DNA of 64,000 nucleotides from Undibacterium sp. Jales W-56 (GCF_025548535.1 NZ_JAJLQW010000005.1:310001-374000); one strand, 5' to 3'; counted from the stretch's first letter, positions 30,309 to 40,190 are shown. A program made the numbers and translations. The notes: generated by a model not told the origin, from the sequence alone.

Positions 30309-32657
30309 CTAAGGCCGCAATTTAGCAAAAGCCGCCGCCATCGCATTATTCGCCGGTGGCGCAGACGCTGCCTGACCGCGATGCTGTTGCAGGCGCTTGG
30401 CGTCATTGCGGTCGGCTTTTTGTTCCGGGCTGCTGCCGGGTTGCGGCGCGGCATCCGTCAGGCGCATGGTCAGCGCGATGCGTTTGCGCTTTTCATCGAC
30501 TTCCAGCACTTTGACTTTCACGATCTGACCGGCTTTGACTACCGTGTGCGGATCTTTGACGAAGGTGTTTGACAGCGCTGAGATGTGCACCAATCCATCC
30601 TGGTGTACGCCGATATCGACGAAGGCGCCGAAGGCGGCGACGTTGGTGACTACGCCTTCCAGTATCATGTCGGGTCGCAGGTCGCGGATTTCTTCGACGC
30701 CGTCTTTGAAGGTTGCCGTAGTGAATTCAGGGCGCGGATCGCGGCCTGGTTTTTCCAGTTCTTTCAGGATGTCGGTGATGGTCGGGATGCCGAATTTGTC
30801 ATCCGCGTATTTGGCCGGACTCAGTGACTTCAACAAGCGTTCATCGCCGATCACACCCGCCACATCCTGCTTGAGATCGGCCAGAATTTTTTCCACCAGC
30901 GGATACGATTCTGGATGGACTGCCGACGCATCGAGTGGATTATTGCCGCCCATGATGCGTAAGAATCCAGCCGCCTGTTCAAATGTCTTATCGCCCAGAC
31001 GTGGCACCGAGCGCAGTTCGGCGCGCGAGGTAAACATGCCTTTGGCATCGCGATAATGCACGATACTTTGTGCGACTGACGACGACAAACCGGAGACGCG
31101 CGCCAGCAATGGCGCAGAGGCGGTATTCACATCGACCCCGACGGCATTCACGCAATCTTCGACTACCGCGTCGAGCGAACGCGCCAGTTGCGATTGGCCG
31201 ACATCGTGCTGGTATTGGCCGACGCCGATCGACTTCGGATCGATCTTCACCAGCTCTGCCAGCGGGTCTTGCAGGCGGCGTGCAATCGAGACGGCGCCGC
31301 GGATCGAGACGTCCAGATCCGGCAATTCTTTGGAGGCGAATTCAGATGCGGAATACACCGAGGCGCCGGCTTCCGACACCACGATCTTGGTCAGTTTGAG
31401 TTCCGGCTTCAGCTTGATCAAATCCTGTGCGAGTTTATCGGTTTCGCGTGATGCGGTGCCGTTGCCAATCGAGATCAGCGAGACATGATGCTTAGCGGCG
31501 AGTTGCGCCAATACATGCAGCGAACCATCCCAGTCATTGCGCGGTTGATGCGGATAAATGGTGGCGTGCTCCATCACCTTGCCGGTGGCATCGACGATCG
31601 CGACTTTGACGCCGGTGCGCAGGCCGGGATCGAGTCCCATGGTGGCGCGCGGCCCGGCAGGTGCGGCCAGCAACAAGGCTTTCAGGTTGCGGGCGAACAC
31701 GTTGATCGCTTCGACTTCGGCCTTCTCGCGCAGGCTGCCCATCAACTCGGTTTCCAGATGCATGAAGACTTTGACGCGCCAGCTCCAGCGCACCGTGTCG
31801 GCCAGCCATTTGTCGGCAGGACGGCCGATATTGCTGACGCCGAATTTGGCGGCGATGCGGCTTTCGCAAGGATTCAGCGGCGCATCCCATTTCGGTTTTT
31901 CTTCTTCGCTGTCGAGACGCAAAGCGACCGTCAGCATTTCTTCGCGCCGTCCGCGGAACAAGGCCAATGCGCGATGCGATGGAATCGTACCCAGGGTTTC
32001 GGAATAATCAAAATAGTCGGCAAACTTGGCGCCCTCTTCTTCTTTGCCGGCAACGACTTTGGATTCGACGATGCCGTGATCGAGCAGGTATTCGCGAATC
32101 GCCTGCAGCAGCGAGGCGTCTTCGGCGAAACGTTCCATCAGAATCTGGCGGGCGCCATCGAGTGCCGCTTTGGTGTCCGGTACGCCGGGATTGTCGCCGT
32201 TGCCGGTGCTGAAGGCTGGCTTCAGATAAGTATTGGCTTCGTCTTCGGGATTTTTCGCAGGGTCGGCCAGCAAGGTATCGGCTAACTCTTGCAAGCCGGC
32301 TTCAATCGCAATCTGCGCCTTGGTGCGGCGTTTGAGCTTATACGGCAGGTATAAATCTTCGAGGCGGGTTTTGTCTTCGGCATGGGTGATTGCATCGAGC
32401 AGCGCCGGCGTCATTTTGCCTTGTTCTTCAATCGAGGAAATGATCGCGGCACGGCGGTCTTCGAGTTCGCGCAGATAGCGCAGACGCTCCTCCAGCAGAC
32501 GCAATTGGGTGTCGTCCAGACCGCCGGTGGCCTCTTTACGGTAGCGTGCGATAAACGGGACGGTCGCACCTTCATCGAGTAAAGTAATGGCGGCAGCGAC
32601 TTGTGCCGGTTTGGCGGCGAGTTCCAGGGCGAGACGTTGTTCGATCGAAGGTAGCAT
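30309..32657 (-). CDS. tex: RNA-binding transcriptional accessory protein Tex
   Basis: 782-residue Tex/YhgF protein. The order is: N-terminal helical region ([16 protein letters not shown]), YqgF/RNase H-like domain ([21 protein letters not shown] text, about 330-450), helix-hairpin-helix segments ([19 protein letters not shown]) and a C-terminal S1 RNA-binding domain ([27 protein letters not shown], about 650-720). The last ~60 residues are low complexity. Its role in bacteria is linked to RNA binding and transcription. It appears to be a single-gene unit. Confidence 0.96.
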   Translation of the reverse strand: MLPSIEQRLALELAAKPAQVAAAITLLDEGATVPFIARYRKEATGGLDDTQLRLLEERLRYLRELEDRRAAIISSIEEQGKMTPALLDAITHAEDKTRLEDLYLPYKLKRRTKAQIAIEAGLQELADTLLADPAKNPEDEANTYLKPAFSTGNGDNPGVPDTKAALDGARQILMERFAEDASLLQAIREYLLDHGIVESKVVAGKEEEGAKFADYFDYSETLGTIPSHRALALFRGRREEMLTVALRLDSEEEKPKWDAPLNPCESRIAAKFGVSNIGRPADKWLADTVRWSWRVKVFMHLETELMGSLREKAEVEAINVFARNLKALLLAAPAGPRATMGLDPGLRTGVKVAIVDATGKVMEHATIYPHQPRNDWDGSLHVLAQLAAKHHVSLISIGNGTASRETDKLAQDLIKLKPELKLTKIVVSEAGASVYSASEFASKELPDLDVSIRGAVSIARRLQDPLAELVKIDPKSIGVGQYQHDVGQSQLARSLDAVVEDCVNAVGVDVNTASAPLLARVSGLSSSVAQSIVHYRDAKGMFTSRAELRSVPRLGDKTFEQAAGFLRIMGGNNPLDASAVHPESYPLVEKILADLKQDVAGVIGDERLLKSLSPAKYADDKFGIPTITDILKELEKPGRDPRPEFTTATFKDGVEEIRDLRPDMILEGVVTNVAAFGAFVDIGVHQDGLVHISALSNTFVKDPHTVVKAGQIVKVKVLEVDEKRKRIALTMRLTDAAPQPGSSPEQKADRNDAKRLQQHRGQAASAPPANNAMAAAFAKLRP

Positions 32658-32843
32658 AAATAATGGTGTGAGAAATAAACTCGGATAATTAAAATCAAGT
32701 CGCAGATGATACGCGCTCTGCGTGATTGCACCAGTCTTGACAGTCGGCAGGACTCGCAGTAGCTAACGACGTTTATATTCGAAATGGGGGAGTATCGAAT
32801 TTTATGCTCAAAGTCCGCAATGATTTAGTGCCGATCAATAGTT

Positions 32844-32874
32844 TTGATAACGATACTTACCCAGAGTATATAAT
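32844..32874 (+). promoter_or_regulatory. Candidate promoter of the lipoprotein hydrolase gene
   Basis: TTGATA (32844-32849) and TATAAT (32869-32874) are separated by 19 bases, slightly long. The ATG of the downstream gene is 39 bases further on. The rest of the divergent gap with tex (from 32658) holds nothing else I recognise. Confidence 0.35.
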
Positions 32875-32912
32875 TTAATGATGTTCTTTAATTAATGATT
32901 TGACGCTGCTAC

Positions 32913-33929
32913 ATGGATAAAAAAAACAGATTTCTGCGATTAATCGCGCTGCTGGCGCTGCTGGTCAGCATGGCTTTGCTGGCCGCTTGCAGCAGCACGC
33001 CGCCGTCTTCTGTTGGTATTGCGGGTATCACATCTCAGCGCTTCGACTTTGCCGACGGCGGGCAGGCGATATTTTTCAGTATTGATAAAAATTTGTCGGC
33101 AAATGATGGGCTAACGATGGCAGGGGCGTCTGCTGCAACATCGGTGCTGCCGCAGACGCTGGTCTTTGTCGTGCCAGGCTCAGGCTGCATCAGCATGGGG
33201 AAATATTTACCCGATTACTTTCGCGGACTGGAAGGGGAGTCCGGCGCACTGCGCATCATGATTTTGCAAAAACGCCATAGCCAGCAAAACGATATACCTT
33301 GCAGTGCCGCCTTTATCCGCGACGATCACCTGAGTCGCTGGCAAGCGGATCAGGGCGAATTTATCGAGTCGCAACTACGCTTGCTGCAGAGTCAAGGCCA
33401 GCGCCCCAAACGCGTGCTGATCATGGGCATCTCCGAAGGCGCTGAACTGGCGGCTTTGCTGGCAGCAAGGATGCCGGTCTTCACGCATCTGGCGCTGATC
33501 TCGAATGGCGGCATGCAACCGCTCGACGCGTTTCGCTTGCTGGCAAACAAGCGTAATGACGCCGGTTTACGTATCGAGTTGCAGCGCATAGACGAGGCAT
33601 TAGATAACGCGTCAGAAAGTGCCTCGGTCGCTGATAATCAGATACTGGTTAATGGACGGAGCCGTCAATATTGGCAGGAACTGAATCAATTGCGTCACAG
33701 CGAACATCTCTTCAGTTGGAACAAGCCGGTCCTGATATGCATGGGCGAGGCCGATCAGGCGCTGCCAGTGGAATCGGTCTATTGGCTGGAGCGAGAATTC
33801 TCCCGGGCAAAAAAAACCAATTTACAACTACACGTCTATCCCGCTGCCGATCATGGGTTGCGTAGTTCAAATCAACAACACTTGCCGGACTGCCTGCATC
33901 AAATTGATTTGTGGCTGGAAAAGTTTTAA
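32913..33929 (+). CDS. Lipoprotein with alpha/beta-hydrolase fold
   Basis: 338-residue predicted lipoprotein: a hydrophobic signal segment (about 8-25) ends in lipobox LAAC with Cys26. The rest looks like an alpha/beta hydrolase. The nucleophile elbow is GISEG (Ser174), and the probable acid and base are Asp281 (GEADQALP) and His314 (AADHGL). I cannot name a specific family or substrate. It is flanked by the divergent tex gene and, 234 bases later, by the COG3014-type lipoprotein, and is probably transcribed on its own. Confidence 0.75.
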   Translation: MDKKNRFLRLIALLALLVSMALLAACSSTPPSSVGIAGITSQRFDFADGGQAIFFSIDKNLSANDGLTMAGASAATSVLPQTLVFVVPGSGCISMGKYLPDYFRGLEGESGALRIMILQKRHSQQNDIPCSAAFIRDDHLSRWQADQGEFIESQLRLLQSQGQRPKRVLIMGISEGAELAALLAARMPVFTHLALISNGGMQPLDAFRLLANKRNDAGLRIELQRIDEALDNASESASVADNQILVNGRSRQYWQELNQLRHSEHLFSWNKPVLICMGEADQALPVESVYWLEREFSRAKKTNLQLHVYPAADHGLRSSNQQHLPDCLHQIDLWLEKF

Positions 33930-34163
33930 GGCAATATCCATACTGCTTTAAAGTAAAACACGTAGCATTTACACAATATATTGCTGCGAATTACTACTTT
34001 GAGTAGTGTTTGGCAATACCGGTAAAAATAGTAGTAAAAAATACAAGCAAATTTGTTTAAATTTTTATATACTCTCAGTCGCTTTACTTCCTGATAACAA
34101 TAATGACCTTGCGACTCCCGGTGCGATTTTCAACATCGGCGGCAGCACTACTGATTGATTACT

Positions 34164-35678
34164 ATGCGCCTATCCACTGCATTTATTCCTGCATTGACTC
34201 CTATCATTGCGGCCCTCGTTCTGGCGGGCTGCGTCACTTCCCCAACCCATGACAGTAAGGTAGCTTCTTCGTTAACCACCGCTAAAGAAGGCCGTATCGA
34301 AGACGCGATCGCGCAAGTCGAAGCGCAGACCACTGGCAACAACAAGAATGATTTATTGTTGAATCTGGAAAAAGGCGAATTGATGCGCGTCGGCAATCGC
34401 TACCAAGACAGTCTGGCCGCGTTTGCCGTGGCCGATATCAAGGTCAAGGAATGGGAAGAAACCGCCAAGAGCAATCCGGCTAAATTGATGGGCCAGGTCG
34501 GTGCCCTGATCATGGGCGACAACAGCCGCGATTACGAAGGCCAGGATTATGAGAAGGTCATGCTGACCACGCGCATGGCGATGAATCGTCTGAATCTGGG
34601 CGATCTCGATACTGCCCGGGTCGACATCAAACGCACCCATGAACGCGAAGCGGTGATCGCCGAGTTCCGCGCCAAGGAAACTGCCGATGCAGAAAAAGAA
34701 GCCAAAGAAAAAGGCGTCACCAGCACCAGCAAAGAACTCAACGGCTATCCGGTAGAAACACTGAACGACCCGGAAGTGTTAAAGCTCAAAAACGGCTACC
34801 AGAACGCCCTGAGCCACTACCTCGCAGGCTTCGTGTATGAAGCGCTGAACGAGCCAGGCCTGGCGGCACCAGGGTATCGCAAGGCGAATGAACTGCGCCC
34901 AGATTTGCCGGTACTCGAAGATGGCTTAAAAGGACTCGATCAGCGAACCAGTTACCGCCGTAAAAAAGGCGTAACTGACGTCCTGTTCGTGATTGAGGCG
35001 GGTAACTCCCCCGCCCGTTTATCGCAAAAAATTGCATTCCCGGTGCCGACGACGCGCGGCCTGGTCACAGTGTCATTTGCCTTCCCGGCGATTTATCCGG
35101 ATAAAGATGCGCCCGTCATCAACACGATTAAAGTCGGCGATCAGGTATTGCAAACAGCGCTGGTGACCGACTTCAACGTCATGGCCCGTAAAGCGCTTAA
35201 AGACGAATTGCCAGGCATCCAATTGCGCGCGGCAACTCGTGCAATTGCCAAAGCGCTGGTACAAGATCAGGTAAATAAAAATCTCGGTCCGCTGGCGGGA
35301 CTGGCAGCGAACCTGGCTGTTGCCGCAACCGAGAGTCCGGCCGATGACCGCATGTGGCGCAGCTTGCCGGAACGCGTTTTCGTCGCCCGCGCATTTATCC
35401 CGCCCGGTGATTACGATGTGAACTTCGGTAACTACTCGAGCGAAATCAAGCGCATCAGCGTCGATGGCCGCTATATGGTGATTCCGGTGCGCATGTATTC
35501 GAATAAAACCTATCTGGGCAGCGCAGCAAAATTCGGTACCGTCGCGCTGGCCCAGGCAGAGCCAGCACCGGCGGCAACGCCAGCTTCCAAGCCCGTAGTC
35601 AAAAAAGCAGCAGCGAAGAAAAAAGCAGATGCCGCAGCGACCACCAGCGCCACCACGGCTGCTCCGGCAAAACAGTAA
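34164..35678 (+). CDS. COG3014-like outer-membrane lipoprotein
   Basis: 504-residue lipoprotein with lipobox VLAGC (Cys23). The N-terminal half is helical and repeat-like, resembling TPR segments (KGELMRVGNRYQDSLAAFAVAD; HYLAGFVYEALNEPGLAAPGYRKANELRPDLP). The central part has strands around FVIEAGNSPARLSQKIAFPVP. The last ~60 residues are Ala/Lys/Pro-rich low complexity. The ATG at 34164 was chosen over an in-frame TTG at 34155. It heads a four-gene cluster with YcfL-like and LpoB-like genes. Function unknown. Confidence 0.8.
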   Translation: MRLSTAFIPALTPIIAALVLAGCVTSPTHDSKVASSLTTAKEGRIEDAIAQVEAQTTGNNKNDLLLNLEKGELMRVGNRYQDSLAAFAVADIKVKEWEETAKSNPAKLMGQVGALIMGDNSRDYEGQDYEKVMLTTRMAMNRLNLGDLDTARVDIKRTHEREAVIAEFRAKETADAEKEAKEKGVTSTSKELNGYPVETLNDPEVLKLKNGYQNALSHYLAGFVYEALNEPGLAAPGYRKANELRPDLPVLEDGLKGLDQRTSYRRKKGVTDVLFVIEAGNSPARLSQKIAFPVPTTRGLVTVSFAFPAIYPDKDAPVINTIKVGDQVLQTALVTDFNVMARKALKDELPGIQLRAATRAIAKALVQDQVNKNLGPLAGLAANLAVAATESPADDRMWRSLPERVFVARAFIPPGDYDVNFGNYSSEIKRISVDGRYMVIPVRMYSNKTYLGSAAKFGTVALAQAEPAPAATPASKPVVKKAAAKKKADAAATTSATTAAPAKQ

Positions 35679-35769
35679 TTCATCGCCATTCGCCGCTATT
35701 CAGTACGATATTTGGCACGACAGTACGTAAAACATTCACGAGAAACTTGAGCAGTAAATTACCTAGGAC

Positions 35770-36174
35770 ATGCAGATGACATCCTCAATCAAAAAAATCT
35801 TTATCCTTGCCGGCCTGACCCTGGCAGTGCAGAGCGCCTTTGCAGGCGACCCGGTACCCCCAGCGATTTCGGCCGGTATCGCTGCCAAACTGATGGTGCG
35901 TGGCGAACTGCAAGGCTTGCAAGTCGTTGACCTGCGTTCGCAGCGCAAGAACGACGTGATGGTGGTGCAGGCGGAAGTCACCAATACCGATGTCAAGGAT
36001 CTGCGTCTGTATTACCGTTTCCGCTGGACCGACGCGGCGGGCATGCAAGTGGGCGATGGCGAAGTCTGGAAACCACTGACCTTCCTGGGCAAGCAATCGC
36101 AATTCATTAAAGGTACTGCCTACGGTCCGCAAGCGACCGATTTCAAAATTGAAATGAGTTCCGAGCCGCGTTAA
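35770..36174 (+). CDS. YcfL family periplasmic protein (DUF1425)
   Basis: 134-residue secreted protein with a signal peptide (about 1-25, ending SAFAG). The mature domain has LQVVDLRSQRKNDVMVVQAEVTN and LYYRFRWTDAAGMQVGDGEVWKPLTFLGKQ, which fit the YcfL/DUF1425 beta-sandwich family. In E. coli ycfL precedes lpoB, and here too an LpoB-like gene follows 69 bases later. Unlike E. coli YcfL there is no lipobox, so it may be soluble. Confidence 0.8.
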   Translation: MQMTSSIKKIFILAGLTLAVQSAFAGDPVPPAISAGIAAKLMVRGELQGLQVVDLRSQRKNDVMVVQAEVTNTDVKDLRLYYRFRWTDAAGMQVGDGEVWKPLTFLGKQSQFIKGTAYGPQATDFKIEMSSEPR

Positions 36175-36243
36175 TTGGCGTTCGATTTTTTAAATTCATC
36201 GCATTCATTTATATCGTAATCGTTTTATTTTTCAGGAATTATC

Positions 36244-36861
36244 ATGACATCCATGTCCTCTCTAGCACGCGTCTGCTGCGCCATGGCGATCGTTGTATTG
36301 CCAATGACCGCATGCCAAACCAAACTCTCGCAGCCAACGGTCAGCTTCGCCCGTCAAGTCAGCTACGGTGACAACAAAGCGGTTGAAACCGTCACCAATG
36401 AATTCGGCTCGACTGACCTGCAAATGATCGCAGAAAAAATGGTCGGCTCCCTGCTCGAAGATCCGGCATTGGCGAATCGTCCGACCATGACACTCGCCGG
36501 TGTGCGCAACAAGACCAGCGAATACATCGACACCAAATCGATCATGAACACGATCCAGACCGCCCTGGTCAAAAGTAAAAAAGTGAAATTCACCCGCAGC
36601 GCCGATGAGATGCAACAAGGCGTCGATGAACTGCAACGCCAGAACCAGAGCGGCCTCTATAAAGCCCAGGGCAAAGCCAAAGTCGGCAATATGCAAGCGG
36701 CCAAATATTCACTCGAAGGCGAGATCGTTTCCATCGTCAAACAGAACGCCAATACCAAAGACGTGTTCTACAAAATGACCTTGAAACTGTACGACATCGA
36801 AGATGGTTCGATCGAATGGCAAGACGAAAAAGAAATTCGTAAAACCTCCAAACGTCAATAA
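36244..36861 (+). CDS. LpoB-like penicillin-binding protein activator
   Basis: 205-residue lipoprotein with lipobox MTAC (Cys24). LpoB in enterics is an outer-membrane lipoprotein that reaches through peptidoglycan to activate PBP1B. The mature part has FGSTDLQMIAEKMVGSLLED, RPTMTLAGVRNKTSEYIDTKSIMNTIQTALVKS and YSLEGEIVSIVKQ, which match the LpoB core. Its position after a YcfL-like gene repeats the E. coli ycfL-lpoB order. Activation of a particular PBP here is inference. Confidence 0.82.
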   Translation: MTSMSSLARVCCAMAIVVLPMTACQTKLSQPTVSFARQVSYGDNKAVETVTNEFGSTDLQMIAEKMVGSLLEDPALANRPTMTLAGVRNKTSEYIDTKSIMNTIQTALVKSKKVKFTRSADEMQQGVDELQRQNQSGLYKAQGKAKVGNMQAAKYSLEGEIVSIVKQNANTKDVFYKMTLKLYDIEDGSIEWQDEKEIRKTSKRQ

Positions 36862-36930
36862 TCTCAAGCGTATTCTCAAACATCGCTATGTAGTCACATT
36901 GCGATGTAGCTACGTTGAAAAAGGAATTCC

Positions 36931-37755
36931 ATGTTGAATGCAAAAAAAATCCTGGCGGCCTTGTTCTGTGCTGCCTCCGGCCTGTCAGCCTACGCCGCCG
37001 ACATGCCAAAAATCGCAGTCACCGACCTGACCTATGAAGAAAAAGTCAGCGAATATTTCCGCGTGGTCTCGGCCAGCAGCAAGAGCAGCGTCAACGCCCG
37101 CTCCAGCGAGCGCGAAACCGACCACAGTTATTCAGCACGCGATAGTTACAAAGCCAAGAGCGAAAGCAATTACTACGAAGCAGAAGGCTTCTACACCTAC
37201 ATCGACCGTGGCGAACTGAAGACCTACACCGCCGACCTCAAAGGCGCACTGATCAAAGGCGGCGCAGTCCATCTGATCCAGGCGCGTCCGTATGTCGGCA
37301 AGCCGATGGAAAAGATCTTCGACATCATCGGCCGGATTAAACAAGGCATGTATCCGGGCGCTGACTACGTCCTGTTCGGCACCGTCAGCAATATCCAGTT
37401 CCGTCAGGAGAGCAATCAGCTCCAGTACGGCAACTCGATTACGGCCAGTCTGTCGCTCGACCTGGTCGCCGACTTCAGCCTGATCAATACCAAAACCTAC
37501 GAAGTCAAAGCCGCTTTCAGTGCCAGCGGTTCCGGTGTCGATACCAAGATCCTGAGCCGCGCGGGTGACCGCGTCGCCTTCAATCGCGGCAAAGTCATGC
37601 AAGAGACTTCGCGCAGCCTGGCCGATGCAGCCTACGGCGAACTGATGGTGCAATTCGGCATGCCACGCGGCGCCAACCGTCCCATGAACAGCAATGCGAT
37701 GGGACAACCGGCGGTGCCGGTGCAAGCACCTGAACCAGTCACCGTGTATAAATAA
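36931..37755 (+). CDS. LpoB/CsgG-like periplasmic protein
   Basis: 274-residue secreted protein with a signal peptide (about 1-22, ending AYA). The mature protein starts MPKIAVTDLTYEEKVSEYF, then has an unusual Ser/Tyr/Arg-rich stretch (about 48-85). The segment GADYVLFGTVSNI and the later LVADFSLINTKTYEVKAAF recall the fold shared by LpoB and CsgG N-terminal domains. It is the last gene of the cluster, 69 bases after the LpoB-like gene, and is followed by a strong terminator. The Pro/Ala-rich C-terminal tail looks disordered. Function not known. Confidence 0.65.
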   Translation: MLNAKKILAALFCAASGLSAYAADMPKIAVTDLTYEEKVSEYFRVVSASSKSSVNARSSERETDHSYSARDSYKAKSESNYYEAEGFYTYIDRGELKTYTADLKGALIKGGAVHLIQARPYVGKPMEKIFDIIGRIKQGMYPGADYVLFGTVSNIQFRQESNQLQYGNSITASLSLDLVADFSLINTKTYEVKAAFSASGSGVDTKILSRAGDRVAFNRGKVMQETSRSLADAAYGELMVQFGMPRGANRPMNSNAMGQPAVPVQAPEPVTVYK

Positions 37756-37773
37756 ATTTGCCTGGTGTCGGGT

Positions 37774-37810
37774 AAAACAAAGCCAGTGCTTGCACTGGCT
37801 TTGTTTTGTC
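37774..37810 (+). terminator. Strong terminator ending the lipoprotein cluster
   Basis: AAAACAAAGCCAGTGC (37774-37789) pairs perfectly over 16 bp with GCACTGGCTTTGTTTT (37792-37807), with a two-base loop. It starts 19 bases after the stop of the last cluster gene. Confidence 0.85.
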
Positions 37811-37912
37811 CAATCGCAGAACCGGAATTGAGCAAAGCCATCCCCAATTCGCCTGCCAAAAACAATCTGAGATACACTGCGCATTTCTCCATTTCAACCG
37901 GAAAACATCAAC

Positions 37913-38371
37913 ATGCCGTGGGATTATCCGCAAGCATTCACGCTGAAGCGCATACCGACCGTCAACGACATCGACGGTCTCAATCATACGAATAACGCGG
38001 TATATGTGCAGTGGTGCGAGGCGATCGGCTGGGCGCATTCTGAGCAGCTCGGCCTGAGCCTGGCGGACTATCAGCGGCTGAATCGGGCGATGGCGATACG
38101 GCGGGCGGAGTATGACTATATTTTGCCGACGTTGCTGGACGAAGAATTAACGCTGGCGACCTGGCTGGTGGCGACCGACGGCAAGCTGACGATGGAGCGG
38201 CGGTTTCAACTGGTGCGGGATCGTGATCAGGCGGTGATCTTGCGCGGTCGCTGGGACTTGGTGTGTATCGAAGTCAGCAGCGGTAAGGCGCGGCGTATGC
38301 CGACCGAATTTTGCGCTGCGTATATGCCGGTGGTGCTGCATGCCGAGGCAGCCAGCAGCAGTATCAAATGA
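37913..38371 (+). CDS. Acyl-CoA thioesterase family (hot-dog fold)
   Basis: 152-residue protein of the 4-hydroxybenzoyl-CoA thioesterase/YbgC/FadM group. The active-site pattern is VNDIDGLNHTNNAVYVQWCE, with Asp and the HxxN turn of the hot-dog helix. The strand FQLVRDRDQAVILRGRWDLVCI follows. The specific acyl substrate is not readable. It converges on a GNAT gene with two bases between stops. Confidence 0.85.
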   Translation: MPWDYPQAFTLKRIPTVNDIDGLNHTNNAVYVQWCEAIGWAHSEQLGLSLADYQRLNRAMAIRRAEYDYILPTLLDEELTLATWLVATDGKLTMERRFQLVRDRDQAVILRGRWDLVCIEVSSGKARRMPTEFCAAYMPVVLHAEAASSSIK

Positions 38372-38373
38372 CA

Positions 38374-38796
38374 TTAACCGGTTTTTTGGTAAATCCCTGG
38401 CCGGTTAATTTCCATCAGCGTCTGCGGTTTGGCCGGCGCTTTGAATCCGAATTTTTCATACAGGCCGCGGGCATCGCTGCTGGCGAGCATGAAGCGACGC
38501 AGGCCTTGTAGCTCCGGGTGCGCCACGACGGCGCTCACGAGTTGTTTGCTGAAACCCTGACCGCGCTGCTCCGGCAGTACGAATACATCCATCAGATAGG
38601 CATAAGTTGCATAGTCGCTGACCACGCGGGCGAAGGCGATTTGCTGGTCGCCGAGATAACCGCCGAAACATAGCGAGTGGGCGATGGAGCGCTCTACCGT
38701 CGCCAGCGGAATATCCTTTGCCCATGCCGTATGCTGCGACAAAAAATCGTGGATCAAAGGGATGTTTAAGCGGGATTGGTCGGTGGAGATATGCAT
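38374..38796 (-). CDS. GNAT family N-acetyltransferase
   Basis: 140-residue single-domain acetyltransferase. The acetyl-CoA binding motif is VFVLPEQRGQGFSKQLVSAVV, followed by FMLASSDARGLYEKFGF, which is typical of the C-terminal beta-alpha unit. Substrate unknown. It is downstream of prmC with a 51-base gap and could be the last gene of that minus-strand series. Confidence 0.88.
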   Translation of the reverse strand: MHISTDQSRLNIPLIHDFLSQHTAWAKDIPLATVERSIAHSLCFGGYLGDQQIAFARVVSDYATYAYLMDVFVLPEQRGQGFSKQLVSAVVAHPELQGLRRFMLASSDARGLYEKFGFKAPAKPQTLMEINRPGIYQKTG

Positions 38797-38847
38797 ACGA
38801 TGATGATAGCGAAAGCGATCCGTGCTGAATTGTGCCTTAATTGTGTC

Positions 38848-39684
38848 TTAATTATTCACCCGGCCGCCGGTCACGCGCTCAATCCCCGCCAGGTCGATCC
38901 AGCTTTGCACCTCAACAAAGCCATGCCGCGTCAGCAGCTCGCGCACTGCCGCCGCCTGGTCGAAACCATGTTCCATCAGCAGCCAGCCTGACGCGCTCAG
39001 GCGTTGCACTGCGCCCTTGATGATGATGCGATAGCCGGTTAAGCCATCCGCCTGATCGGTCAGAGCGATGATGGGTTCAAAACGTAAATCGCCTTGTTGC
39101 AGATGACGATCATCTTTGACGATATACGGCGGATTGCTGACGATGGTATCGAATTGCTCATCGCCCAATGCCGAGAACCAGTCGCTTTGCAGCAGGCGCA
39201 TTTTGCTGGCAGCGACATTCCGGTCGGCATTCTGCTGCGCCACGGCGACCGCTGCGGCGCTGATGTCGGTCGCAGTCACCGTCAGGTCGGGACGTTGATG
39301 CGCAATCGCAATCGCAATCGCACCGGAACCCGTACCCATATCGAGCAGACGACCATGCCGAGGGGCGCGTTCGGCAGCCAATTCGACTAATAATTCGGTC
39401 TCATGACGCGGGATCAGGACGTCGCTGGTGACATAAAACGGTAGACCGAAAAATTCACGTTCGCCAATCAGGTAGGCGATGGGTTCGCCGTCGTAACGGC
39501 GCGCCAAGAGTTGATCGAGCCTGCTCGCCTGTGCGGCATCGAGAGATGTTTCCGATTGTGTAATCAGTTGAATGCGGGTCAAGCCCAGCGCATGCATCAT
39601 CAGGATGCGCGTATCGATCACATCGAGCGGGCTGGCTGTCTGGCAGGCGCCGATGGTGATGCCTGCATGGATCCAGTGCGCCAT
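38848..39684 (-). CDS. prmC: Release factor glutamine methyltransferase
   Basis: 278-residue SAM-dependent methyltransferase that modifies the GGQ glutamine of release factors RF1 and RF2. It has the SAM motif LLDMGTGSGAIAIAIA and the catalytic NPPY in TIVSNPPYIVKDD. The frame is open upstream to 39828 but overlaps dsbB; the ATG at 39684 shares its A with the dsbB stop and gives a family-length protein. In many bacteria prmC follows prfA directly, and here dsbB stands between them. Confidence 0.95.
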   Translation of the reverse strand: MAHWIHAGITIGACQTASPLDVIDTRILMMHALGLTRIQLITQSETSLDAAQASRLDQLLARRYDGEPIAYLIGEREFFGLPFYVTSDVLIPRHETELLVELAAERAPRHGRLLDMGTGSGAIAIAIAHQRPDLTVTATDISAAAVAVAQQNADRNVAASKMRLLQSDWFSALGDEQFDTIVSNPPYIVKDDRHLQQGDLRFEPIIALTDQADGLTGYRIIIKGAVQRLSASGWLLMEHGFDQAAAVRELLTRHGFVEVQSWIDLAGIERVTGGRVNN

Positions 39685-40190
39685 TAGCGGTGACGACCAA
39701 ATAAACCGCGCTGCGCAGGTTCTTTTTGCAGCAGGGCGAACAGCAGCGCCACGATGCACACGCCAAACCAGACTGCCGCCCAGGCAGGTATCGACAGACC
39801 GAGAATCGGCGGATAAGGCGTCTCGCACAGACCATCGGCTTTAAACAAAGTCGGCAGCAGGCGCGCCGTGAAGATTTTGTTTAATACGGTTTCATAAGGA
39901 TCGATGCCGCAAGTCAGTTCCGGGTTTGCCAGTACCCACAAATGCTTGCCGGCGACCGCCAGGCCAGTGAGCGAGGAGAGCAGCGCCAGTCCGCCGGCGA
40001 TGCGGCGCGCCTGGCCTGGCAAGGCCAGCGCAATCAGGCAGACGATGGCGGTGAGGGCAAACGCATAGCGCTGCATCACGCACAGCGGGCAGGGCAGCAT
40101 TTTTTCTACGAGTTGCAGATACAGCGCGAAGCCGAGCAAAGCGCTGCAAAGCGTGGCGACGGTGATCAGAATGATTTTTGTGCGGGTCAT
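39684..40190 (-). CDS. dsbB: Disulfide bond formation protein B
   Basis: 168-residue inner-membrane quinone reductase that reoxidises DsbA. It has four helices with the first redox pair CPLC in MLPCPLCVMQRYAF, and a second pair in the long periplasmic loop (LTCGIDPY... DGLCETPYPPI). The TAATG junction couples it to prmC. Its presence inside the prfA-prmC group is unusual to me. Confidence 0.95.
   Translation of the reverse strand: MTRTKIILITVATLCSALLGFALYLQLVEKMLPCPLCVMQRYAFALTAIVCLIALALPGQARRIAGGLALLSSLTGLAVAGKHLWVLANPELTCGIDPYETVLNKIFTARLLPTLFKADGLCETPYPPILGLSIPAWAAVWFGVCIVALLFALLQKEPAQRGLFGRHR

Noticed and set aside
31485..32285. 266-codon plus-strand frame within tex
   Set aside because: It is a shadow of the tex gene in a GC-biased frame.
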